DNA from: Bacteroidota bacterium
GTDB taxonomy: Bacteria; Bacteroidota; Bacteroidia; UKL13-3
Length of the DNA: 64,000 nt
NCBI GenBank assembly: GCA_027491085.1
Contig: JAIXWW010000013.1
Location: forward strand, 62,001-126,000
Reading direction: 5' to 3'
Translations under genes and position numbers: made by a program
The notes under the pieces: generated by a model
Databases searched by the model: none
Seen by the model: only the letters and a program-made list of their open reading frames with translations
Told to the model about the DNA's origin: nothing
Part shown: one piece after another, positions 44,060 through 51,636 of the stretch
Layout: every line of letters begins with the position of its first letter
Position numbering within the stretch: position 1 is the first letter of the stretch

Positions 44060-45096
44060 TATTTCTTCTTTTTAAACTCTTGCAAGTTAGTAATTATTGA
44101 GAAATGATTGGTAGCATTGGTTGAATAAAATGATGAACTACCATATGAAAATCTAAATTTTCGTACTTTTAGGCCGAAACCCCAACTAAAACCAGCCCAC
44201 GAACGCGCATCGGGCAATGCCAATTCTCTTCTACGTAAATCATTATAACCAAATCTTAATTGGAATCCTTGGCCAAATACCAATTCAGTATTGATAATTA
44301 AATGACTCATCAAATAATTAATCGAAGTAAAATCTTCTTCAATAGGTAATCCAGTCGATAAATCAATATTTCTATTGTTTTTTGTGCTATTCTGATAAAG
44401 TAACCCACCTATTTTTTGTAAATCGTGTGCTATTATTGATATACGTAATGGATTATGAGCAAATTTTTTGCTGTAACCAATTTGTAAATTCATTGGATAC
44501 TGTTGTCTTTCAGTTCCGGTATATGTTGAAATTTCATATCCTAAATTGTTAATTACAGCTGTAAAAACAGAGAGACTATCTTCACTTTTATAACTTGCCG
44601 CTATGTCGGCTGCCATGCCTGTACTTGTGTATGATTCGATAACAGAATAAACAAATTTAGCAGTAGCGCCAATATTCCATTTTTTAATAATGCGTGAAGT
44701 TGATAAATGAATGGCAAAATCATTGGCAGCAAAACTTCCTAAATTGGTATTATCAATATCTTTTTTATCAAAAGATCCGTAATTTATATATTGAACGCCT
44801 AGCATTAATGGACCTGCACTCTTGGTATTGAAGGCATAACCAAAATATCCTGTGCCAATATTTGCCAAATAATTTTGGTAATTTAAACTAAGCTGTTTAT
44901 CCATACCAGCAGTTAAAAGTGATGGATTGTTTATTACTAAGCTAGCATCATTATCGTGTGTAGCAATTGCACTTCCACCCAAGGCTGCTATCCTTGCATT
45001 TGAATAATTATTTAAAAATCCATAAGGAGTTATTCCACCTAATTGGGCTTTTAACGTGGTTGAAATAAAAATAAATACTACTACTATACTTTTCAT
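44059..45096 (-). CDS. porQ: Type IX secretion system protein PorQ
   Basis: PorQ is an outer-membrane beta-barrel protein needed for the T9SS attachment complex that anchors secreted proteins to the cell surface. The 345-residue sequence has a signal peptide ending LKAQ and the family N-terminus (GGITPYGFLNNYSNARIAAL, GGSAIATHDNDASLVINNP). Barrel strands follow through the C-terminus (GFSWGFGLKVRKFRFSYGSS). It overlaps cmk by one base (TAATG). Its presence agrees with the T9SS sorting domains at 1-3891, 27195, 39413 and 56384. Confidence 0.9.
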   Translation of the reverse strand: MKSIVVVFIFISTTLKAQLGGITPYGFLNNYSNARIAALGGSAIATHDNDASLVINNPSLLTAGMDKQLSLNYQNYLANIGTGYFGYAFNTKSAGPLMLGVQYINYGSFDKKDIDNTNLGSFAANDFAIHLSTSRIIKKWNIGATAKFVYSVIESYTSTGMAADIAASYKSEDSLSVFTAVINNLGYEISTYTGTERQQYPMNLQIGYSKKFAHNPLRISIIAHDLQKIGGLLYQNSTKNNRNIDLSTGLPIEEDFTSINYLMSHLIINTELVFGQGFQLRFGYNDLRRRELALPDARSWAGFSWGFGLKVRKFRFSYGSSSFYSTNATNHFSIITNLQEFKKKK

Positions 45097-45270
45097 TTAA
45101 TTTTTGTTGTTATGATAAATAGCAATAAAAAACCAAGATTAATTGTTATTTATTTTACGCAAATTGATTAACGATTATGCCTCAAAAATAGTATTGCTAT
45201 CATAAAATCCTAAATTTATAATCAGGTATTATTAATTAAAAAAATTAAATTTGCTTTACAATTACTTAAC

Positions 45271-45301
45271 ATTGCAATATTGCAATGAAAATTTACTTTC
45301 G
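45271..45301 (+). promoter_or_regulatory. Predicted promoter and palindromic operator of the phosphate transporter gene
   Basis: A perfect 16-base palindrome (ATTGCAATATTGCAAT, 45271-45286) starts with the -33 box ATTG. After 19 bases comes TACTTTCG (45294-45301), a -7 box with the same C as in sucC. A repressor binding the palindrome would block the promoter. The ATG is at 45323. Confidence 0.6.
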
Positions 45302-45322
45302 CCCAAAATTATACCACATAAT

Positions 45323-46723
45323 ATGTTTGGATTAGACCCAACCTTAACTTTTCTTTTAATTGCTTGCTTATTTGCAGCCTGCGCTTTCGAATTTATTAAT
45401 GGTTTTCACGATACTGCTAATGCTGTTGCTACAGTTATTTATACCAATTCATTAAAGCCATGGGTTGCAGTAATTTGGAGTGGAATATGGAATAGTGTTG
45501 GTGTGTTTGCTGGTGGTATTACGGTGGCTATGGGAATTAGCTATTTAATACCAAGTGAAATGCTTGCTGACCAAAATATTTACCATAGTATAGCTTTAAT
45601 TATGTCTTTACTTTTAACAGCAATTATATGGAATTTAGGAACTTGGTATTTTGGTATTCCATGTTCAAGTTCACATACTTTGGTTGGAAGTATATTAGGT
45701 GTTGGTTTAGCTTATTCATTTATTGCAGAAAAAAGTGGTACTTACGTTAATTGGCACAAAGCGTCAGATATTGGCTTGAGTTTATTAATTTCACCACTTA
45801 TAGGATTTAGTTTATCGATCTTTCTAATGTATGTGTTAAGAATATTTGTAAAAAATAAAACAATTTTTAGAGCACCAAAAACAAATGATCCACCACCATT
45901 TTGGATTAGAATGATTTTGTTATTGACTTGCACCGGTGTTAGTTACAGTCACGGAAGTAATGATGGACAAAAAGGGGTTGGATTGGTAATGTTAATTTTA
46001 ATAGCTATTGTTCCTGGATATTTTGCCATTAATGCCAAAGTTGATTTACCAAAAGTTAAATATGAAATAACAGCTATTAATAGTATTTTAGATAAAACAA
46101 TAGTTGAAAAACTTTCAAAAGAGGATAGTTTAGAAATTGCTAAAGTGCAAGTTATCACTCATAAAGTAATGTTTATTTTAAACTCCAAGTCATTCGATAG
46201 TTTAACTACTCAAGAAAAATTTGAGGTAAGAACGAACGTTACAAGGTTGGCAAAAGATATTGATAAAATTAAATACAGTAAAACAATTGCATTGAGCGAA
46301 GAGGATAAAAATGGCTTGAAAGCATCAATTGGGGGCGTTAAAACAATTACAGAATATTCACCAACATGGGTTATATTCATGATTTCTATATCACTTGGGT
46401 TAGGTACCATGGTTGGGTGGAAACGAATTGTAAAGACAATAGGAGAAAAAATTGGTAAACAACATTTGAATTATGCTCAAGGAGCTTCAAGTGAATTAGT
46501 TGCAGCTGGAACAATTGGTTTGGCAACAGCATTTGGTTTGCCAGTTAGTACTACTCAGGTGCTATCATCAGGTATTGCTGGTAGTATGGTAGCTAGTAAA
46601 GGTATTAAGAATTTGCAAGCTGGAACAATTAAAAACATTGCCATTGCATGGGTATTAACCTTACCTGTTACAATATTACTTTCAGGATTATTGTTTTTAT
46701 TATTCAGGGCAATGGCGGGTTAA
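45323..46723 (+). CDS. PiT-family inorganic phosphate transporter
   Basis: A membrane symporter of the PiT family that takes up phosphate with H+ or Na+. The ATG at 45323 (466 residues) is preferred over a TTG at 45251. The duplicated family signature is visible: FINGFHDTANAVATV at the N-terminus and SYSHGSNDGQKGVGL in the second half, plus GLATAFGLPVSTTQVLSSG near the C-terminus. About ten hydrophobic helices surround a central soluble loop (roughly residues 245-350) rich in Lys and Ser. Unlike pstSCAB genes, no phoU neighbour is seen. Two terminators in tandem follow the gene. Confidence 0.9.
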   Translation: MFGLDPTLTFLLIACLFAACAFEFINGFHDTANAVATVIYTNSLKPWVAVIWSGIWNSVGVFAGGITVAMGISYLIPSEMLADQNIYHSIALIMSLLLTAIIWNLGTWYFGIPCSSSHTLVGSILGVGLAYSFIAEKSGTYVNWHKASDIGLSLLISPLIGFSLSIFLMYVLRIFVKNKTIFRAPKTNDPPPFWIRMILLLTCTGVSYSHGSNDGQKGVGLVMLILIAIVPGYFAINAKVDLPKVKYEITAINSILDKTIVEKLSKEDSLEIAKVQVITHKVMFILNSKSFDSLTTQEKFEVRTNVTRLAKDIDKIKYSKTIALSEEDKNGLKASIGGVKTITEYSPTWVIFMISISLGLGTMVGWKRIVKTIGEKIGKQHLNYAQGASSELVAAGTIGLATAFGLPVSTTQVLSSGIAGSMVASKGIKNLQAGTIKNIAIAWVLTLPVTILLSGLLFLLFRAMAG

Positions 46724-46766
46724 AAAACAATTTCTTTACTTTTCATACTTAAAAATATTTTTATTC

Positions 46767-46803
46767 AAAAAAGGAACTTTTTCAAAAAAAAAGTTCCTTT
46801 TTT
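46767..46803 (+). terminator. First terminator after the phosphate transporter gene
   Basis: AAAAAAGGAACTTTT pairs with AAAAGTTCCTTTTTT, followed by T-residues. Confidence 0.8.
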
Positions 46804-46808
46804 GTTAG

Positions 46809-46842
46809 GTGCCTATTTCACTGATAGGTACATTTTTTTTTA
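46809..46842 (+). terminator. Second, tandem terminator
   Basis: GGTGCCTAT pairs with ATAGGTAC allowing one G-T pair (8 bp, 7-base loop), followed by nine T. It backs up the first terminator. Confidence 0.6.
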
Positions 46843-46897
46843 CAAAAACAAGTATAAAATAAACGCCTTGATTACTTGTTGAAAACTAAAATTGCTG

Positions 46898-47060
46898 ATG
46901 CTTGCAAGCATTGAAAATACTAGTGTTTCGAGTGATATTAACAATCCTGTGATTAACTTTTTGAAACATACTTAACCCATGCAATGTATTATTGTAGGAA
47001 GCTAAATATTCAAAATAAATTTAAATCGCATTCAATGAAATGTATTTATGATTTGAATGC
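46898..47060. promoter_or_regulatory. Palindrome and long inverted repeat upstream of nrdB
   Basis: ATGCTTGCAAGCAT (46898-46911) is a perfect 14-base palindrome. GCATTCAA (47028-47035) and TTGAATGC (47053-47060) form a perfect 8-bp inverted repeat around 17 bases, 48 bases before the nrdB ATG. Neither matches the usual NrdR box. The rest of the 46724-47108 gap shows only the tandem terminators. Confidence 0.4.
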
Positions 47061-47108
47061 CAAACTTACTTTAATTTATAAACGGTTAATTTTAGAAAAA
47101 AACAAAAA

Positions 47109-48080
47109 ATGCAAAATCAAGACGAGTTATTATTGAGGGAAAACAAAGACAGATTTGTTATTCTACCCATTAATTATCCAAAAGTATGGGAAATGTATAA
47201 AAAACATGAAGCCAGCTTTTGGACTGCCGAGGAAATTGATTTGAGTGACGATTTAAAGGATTGGGCAAAGTTAAATGATGGAGAACGTCATTTTATTTCT
47301 CATATTCTGGCATTTTTTGCAGCAAGTGATGGAATAGTTAACGAAAATTTAGCTGTTAACTTCATGAGCGAGGTTCAATTGCCTGAGGCTAGATGTTACT
47401 ATGGATTCCAAATTATGATGGAAAATATCCATAGTGAAACATATGCATTGTTGATTGATACTTATATTAAAGATCCAAAAGAAAAGGATAGACTATTTCA
47501 TGCTATAGATACAGTTCCTGCTGTAAAAAAGAAAGCAGAATGGGCATTACGTTGGATTAGTAATGGAACTTTTGCTCAGCGTTTGGTGGCCTTTGCAGCA
47601 GTTGAAGGAATCTTTTTTAGTGGTAGTTTTTGTTCTATATTTTGGATGAAAAAGCGCGGTTTAATGCCAGGTTTAACATTTAGTAATGAACTAATTAGCC
47701 GCGATGAAGGAATGCATTGCGAGTTTGCTTGTTTAATGTATAGTATGTTAAGCAATAAATTAAGTCAAGAAGAAGTTCATACCATTATTAGAGATGCGGT
47801 AGCAATTGAAAAGGAATTTGTATCTGAAGCATTACCTGTTGATTTAATAGGAATGAATGCAAAACTAATGCAGCAGTACATTGAATTTGTGGCTGACAGA
47901 TGGTTAGCAGAGTTAGGATATGCAAAATTATATAACGCTACCAATCCATTTGATTTTATGGAAATGATATCGTTACAAGGTAAAACTAACTTCTTTGAAA
48001 AAAGAGTTGGTGATTACCAAAAAGCTGGTGTAATGGGTGGAAAAGAAGGCCATGCATTTTCACTAGAAGAAGATTTTTAA
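47109..48080 (+). CDS. nrdB: Class Ia ribonucleotide reductase, small subunit (R2)
   Basis: NrdB carries the di-iron tyrosyl radical that starts reduction of ribonucleotides to deoxyribonucleotides. The 323-residue protein has Asp44 (FWTAEEIDL) and the cofactor stretch MENIHSETY with Glu105, His108 and radical Tyr112. The second ligand set is in [10 protein letters not shown] and [11 protein letters not shown]. The C-terminal tail (FSLEEDF), which docks on NrdA, is present. The sequence around the radical is closer to eukaryotic R2 than to E. coli NrdB. It is transcribed with nrdA, 174 bases downstream. Confidence 0.95.
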   Translation: MQNQDELLLRENKDRFVILPINYPKVWEMYKKHEASFWTAEEIDLSDDLKDWAKLNDGERHFISHILAFFAASDGIVNENLAVNFMSEVQLPEARCYYGFQIMMENIHSETYALLIDTYIKDPKEKDRLFHAIDTVPAVKKKAEWALRWISNGTFAQRLVAFAAVEGIFFSGSFCSIFWMKKRGLMPGLTFSNELISRDEGMHCEFACLMYSMLSNKLSQEEVHTIIRDAVAIEKEFVSEALPVDLIGMNAKLMQQYIEFVADRWLAELGYAKLYNATNPFDFMEMISLQGKTNFFEKRVGDYQKAGVMGGKEGHAFSLEEDF

Positions 48081-48120
48081 ATATTGTAGTTGGGTTTAGT
48101 TATTAAAAGCTATTTAGCTA

Positions 48121-48155
48121 TCTCGCAGTGAGATTGCTTCGTTCCTCGCAATGAC
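48121..48155 (-). repeat. Dispersed tctcgcagtg / cattgcgagg repeat
   Basis: The reverse strand reads GTCATTGCGAGGAACGAAGC then AATCTCACTGCGAGA. From general knowledge, close copies occur in intergenic regions of many Bacteroidota and other bacteria. It contains the short hairpin TCTC-GCAGT-GAGA. It lies in the nrdB-nrdA gap. Confidence 0.6.
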
Positions 48156-48214
48156 TGAAAAAAAATAATAGTAATAACAAAAACAGAATTATTAGATGAT
48201 GAGTTTCACAAAAA

Positions 48215-48249
48215 GAATTTCATAATTCATAATTCATAATTCATAATTA
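48215..48249. repeat. Heptamer array directly upstream of nrdA
   Basis: Five in-phase 7-base units: GAATTTC, three copies of ATAATTC, and ATAATTA. The unit is the reverse complement of GAATTAT, found in the array at 51532. It ends 6 bases before the nrdA ATG. Confidence 0.75.
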
Positions 48250-48254
48250 TTAAG

Positions 48255-50681
48255 ATGTTTGTAATTAAAAGAAACGGCAAAAAAGAGAGCGTTAAATTTG
48301 ACAAAGTAACGGCAAGAATTGAAAAGCTTAGTTACAGTTTAAGTCCATTAATTGATCCAATTGATGTGGCTAAAAAAGTGGTGCAAGGAATTTACGATGG
48401 AGTTCCTACCACAGAGTTAGATAATTTAGCTGCAGAAACTGCTGCTTCACTTACAACTAAGCATCCCGATTATGCTTTATTAGCAAGTAGAATTGCTGTA
48501 AGTAATTTACACAAAAATACTATTAAGTCATTTTCGGAAACAATGGAAAAACTTTATAACTATACCGATAAAGGTACAGGTAAAAGAACACCATTAATTG
48601 CTGAAGATATTTATGAAATAATTCAAAAGAATGCAGAATTATTAGATAGTTCTATTATTTACGATAGAGATTTTGCTTTTGATTATTTTGGATTCAAAAC
48701 AATTGAAAAATCATACTTGTTCCGTGTAGATGGAAAAGTGGCTGAGCGTCCACAACATATGTATATGCGCGTAGCCCTTGGAATTCACAAGGAAGATATC
48801 GATAGTGTAATTGCTACTTATAATTTAATGAGTGAGCGTTGGTTTACCCATGCTACTCCTACATTATTTAATGCAGGTACTCCAAAACCGCAAATGAGTA
48901 GTTGTTTTCTTTTAACCATGAAAGAAGATAGCATCGATGGTATTTATGATACTTTAAAACAAACAGCTAAAATTTCGCAAAGTGCAGGTGGAATTGGTTT
49001 AGCAATACACAATATTAGAGCTACTGGTAGTTATATTGGCGGAACTAATGGAACTAGCAATGGTATTGTTCCAATGTTGCGCGTATTCAACGATACTGCT
49101 CGCTATGTAGATCAAGGAGGAGGAAAACGTAAAGGTGCTTTTGCAATATACTTAGAACCATGGCATGCCGATGTTTTTGCATTTTTGGATTTACGTAAAA
49201 ACCATGGTAAAGAAGAAATGCGTGCACGCGATTTATTTTACGCACTTTGGATATGCGATTTATTTATGAAACGTGTAGAAGAAAATGGCGATTGGAGTCT
49301 TTTCTGTCCGAATGAAGCACCAGGCTTAAGCGAGTGTTGGGGAGACGAGTTTGAGGCTCTTTATACCAGTTACGAAGCACAAGGTAAAGCACGTCAAACT
49401 ATTAAAGCACAAGATTTATGGTTTGCTATTATGGAATCACAAATTGAAACTGGTACACCATACATGCTTTATAAAGATGCTGCAAACCGTAAAAGCAATC
49501 AACAAAACTTAGGTACAATAAAAAGCAGTAACTTATGTACTGAAATCATGGAATACACAAGTCCTGATGAAGTGGCAGTTTGTAATTTAGCTTCATTGGC
49601 TTTACCACGTTTTGTTATTGATGGTAAATTTGATCATAACAAATTATATGAAGTAACTTACCAAGCTACTTTAAACCTAAATAAAATTATTGATTATAAT
49701 TATTATCCAGTTGAAGAGGCAAGAAACTCTAACATGCGTCACCGCCCAATTGGATTAGGGGTTCAAGGATTAGCAGATGTGTTTATTTTATTGCGCATGC
49801 CATTCGAAAGTGATTCGGCAAAACAGTTAAATAAAAATATTTTTGAAACAATATATTTTGCGTCCTTAACAGCAAGTAAAGACTTAGCTAAAAAAGAAGG
49901 CGCTTACGAAACATTCAAAGGTTCTCCGCTTTCAAAAGGAAAATTCCAATTTGACTTATGGGATATAAATGCTACCGAAAACTGGAATTGGGAAGCATTA
50001 AGAGCTGAAGTAATAGAACATGGTGTTAGAAATTCATTATTAGTAGCACCAATGCCAACGGCTTCTACTTCTCAAATTTTAGGAAATAATGAGTGTTTTG
50101 AACCATATACTTCAAATATTTATACTCGCAGGGTTTTAAGTGGCGAATTTGTAGTGGTTAATAAGCATTTATTAAAAGATTTAGTTCAATTAGGACTTTG
50201 GACTAATGATATGAAAAATAAAATAATTGCGGCAAATGGTTCAGTTCAAAATATTGCTGAAATACCAGCAAATATCAAAGAACTATACAAAACCGTTTGG
50301 GAAATTAAACAACGTAATTTAATTGATATGGCTGCCGATAGGGGAGCGTATATTTGCCAATCGCAGTCGTTGAATTTATTTGTGGATAGCCCCAGCAGTT
50401 CTAAGCTTACTTCAATGCACTTTTATGCATGGAAAAAAGGTTTAAAAACTGGTATGTATTACTTACGCTCACAAGCAGCTACCCAAGCAGTTCAGTTCAC
50501 CATTGAAAAACAAGGTAATAATGATATGCAACCTGTAGTTCCTGTTATTGAAGTAGCTCCTACTTTAAATACTGTTTCTAATTCAACGGTACCAACGGGC
50601 AATAATATAGATGATATTACAACCGATTTCACAGGTCAAGTTTGTACCATGGAAGAAGGTTGTGTAACTTGCAGTAGCTAA
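48255..50681 (+). CDS. nrdA: Class Ia ribonucleotide reductase, large subunit (R1)
   Basis: NrdA reduces ribonucleoside diphosphates at its active site using the radical made by NrdB. The 808-residue protein opens with an ATP-cone allosteric domain ([20 protein letters not shown], residues 1-90). The catalytic parts are SSCFLL and [20 protein letters not shown] (cysteines of the active site), and [13 protein letters not shown] with the radical-transfer tyrosine pair. The C-terminal [12 protein letters not shown] supplies the redox cysteines. The motifs are very close to eukaryotic R1 ([16 protein letters not shown]). A terminator follows at 50702. Confidence 0.95.
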   Translation: MFVIKRNGKKESVKFDKVTARIEKLSYSLSPLIDPIDVAKKVVQGIYDGVPTTELDNLAAETAASLTTKHPDYALLASRIAVSNLHKNTIKSFSETMEKLYNYTDKGTGKRTPLIAEDIYEIIQKNAELLDSSIIYDRDFAFDYFGFKTIEKSYLFRVDGKVAERPQHMYMRVALGIHKEDIDSVIATYNLMSERWFTHATPTLFNAGTPKPQMSSCFLLTMKEDSIDGIYDTLKQTAKISQSAGGIGLAIHNIRATGSYIGGTNGTSNGIVPMLRVFNDTARYVDQGGGKRKGAFAIYLEPWHADVFAFLDLRKNHGKEEMRARDLFYALWICDLFMKRVEENGDWSLFCPNEAPGLSECWGDEFEALYTSYEAQGKARQTIKAQDLWFAIMESQIETGTPYMLYKDAANRKSNQQNLGTIKSSNLCTEIMEYTSPDEVAVCNLASLALPRFVIDGKFDHNKLYEVTYQATLNLNKIIDYNYYPVEEARNSNMRHRPIGLGVQGLADVFILLRMPFESDSAKQLNKNIFETIYFASLTASKDLAKKEGAYETFKGSPLSKGKFQFDLWDINATENWNWEALRAEVIEHGVRNSLLVAPMPTASTSQILGNNECFEPYTSNIYTRRVLSGEFVVVNKHLLKDLVQLGLWTNDMKNKIIAANGSVQNIAEIPANIKELYKTVWEIKQRNLIDMAADRGAYICQSQSLNLFVDSPSSSKLTSMHFYAWKKGLKTGMYYLRSQAATQAVQFTIEKQGNNDMQPVVPVIEVAPTLNTVSNSTVPTGNNIDDITTDFTGQVCTMEEGCVTCSS

Positions 50682-50701
50682 TTAATTAGTTCATAAATTA
50701 G

Positions 50702-50741
50702 AAAAGGTGCGGGAGTTGTAAAAACTTTCGCACCCTTTTTA
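50702..50741 (+). terminator. Terminator of nrdA
   Basis: AAAAGGTGCG pairs with CGCACCCTTTT (one bulge) around a 17-base loop, followed by T-residues. Confidence 0.7.
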
Positions 50742-50846
50742 TTTTAAATATGTATTCCCAATAAATAATGAAATACCTATTGCTCAAAAAATTGTTGAAA
50801 GTTGGGATATTTTTTCGCTTACATGCTAATATTTGCTAGGTTTTAA

Positions 50847-50854
50847 TACATTTG
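50847..50854 (+). promoter_or_regulatory. Possible -7 promoter box of the TPR protein gene
   Basis: TACATTTG matches TAnnTTTG, with the ATG 19 bases downstream. No TTG box is seen at the expected distance. Confidence 0.35.
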
Positions 50855-50872
50855 CAACGCAAAAAATATTAT

Positions 50873-51526
50873 ATGAAATTTTATAATTTACTTATCAAAT
50901 ACCGTTTTTGGGCTGGAATAGCCTCGTTAATCATTGGTCTTTTACTTCAGTTTGCTGGCTTAGGCGATATTTGGGCCGCAATTATATTTTATACCTTAGC
51001 TGTGATAGCTATTTTTACCCATTTTTTTATTGGTCCACTACGCCTGATTCAAGACCCAATGGAGAATGGTGATGTAGAAGCTGTGGAACGCATATTAAAT
51101 TCAATATGGTTTCCAAATTTATTGTTCAAGCCTATTCGTAGCTCGTATTACACTTTAAAAGGTAATTTGGCTATGGCAAATAAAGATTTTGATTCTGCCG
51201 AAAAACTTTTGAAGAAAAGTGCTTCTATTGGTAGCACCTTAGCCGAAAATAAAGGCTCAACCGATGTGCAATTAGGCATGATGGCTTTACAAAAAGGAAA
51301 CTTTAAGGAAGGCGAAAAATACATGAGAGAAGCTTTGAAAGGTTCGTTAGACAACGAAAGTCAAGCTATGGCTTTATTGGGTATGGTTCAAATTTACATG
51401 AACAAACGTGATATCAGAGCTTCGAAAGATTTTTTAAGAAGGGCTAAAAATTGCAAAGCTAAAAACGAACAAGTAGTTGCTCAAATTAAAGATTTAGACA
51501 AACACCTTGCCCGAGTCCCGGGATAG
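50873..51526 (+). CDS. Membrane-anchored TPR-like protein
   Basis: The ATG at 50873 (217 residues) is preferred over a TTG at 50852. Two N-terminal hydrophobic helices (FWAGIASLIIGLLLQFAGL and IWAAIIFYTLAVIAIFTHFF) anchor the protein in the inner membrane. The rest is cytoplasmic or periplasmic alpha-helical hairpins resembling TPR repeats (LKGNLAMANKDFDSAEKLL, QLGMMALQKGNFKEGEKYM, ALLGMVQIYMNKRDIRAS). TPR proteins are scaffolds for complexes; no partner is obvious. Related two-helix TPR proteins are common in Bacteroidota with no assigned function. It ends right at a degenerate heptamer array. Confidence 0.7.
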   Translation: MKFYNLLIKYRFWAGIASLIIGLLLQFAGLGDIWAAIIFYTLAVIAIFTHFFIGPLRLIQDPMENGDVEAVERILNSIWFPNLLFKPIRSSYYTLKGNLAMANKDFDSAEKLLKKSASIGSTLAENKGSTDVQLGMMALQKGNFKEGEKYMREALKGSLDNESQAMALLGMVQIYMNKRDIRASKDFLRRAKNCKAKNEQVVAQIKDLDKHLARVPG

Positions 51527-51531
51527 CATTT

Positions 51532-51636
51532 GATTTATGATTTATGATTTTTGAATTATGAATGTTGAATTTTAAACTTCAAACTTAGTACTTTGAACTC
51601 AGAACTTAGTACTTCGAACTCAGAACTCAGAACTTA
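51532..51636. repeat. Fifteen-unit phase-locked heptamer array
   Basis: Fifteen consecutive 7-base units with no indel, from GATTTAT, GATTTAT, GATTTTT, GAATTAT through to GAACTCA, GAACTCA, GAACTTA; the consensus is about GAAYTYA. The last unit overlaps the dnaG stop codon (51634-51636). It fills the whole gap between the TPR gene and dnaG. Confidence 0.85.

Noticed and set aside
48215..48249. A CRISPR array near nrdA
   Set aside because: The 7-base units have no spacers between them, and no cas gene exists in the window.
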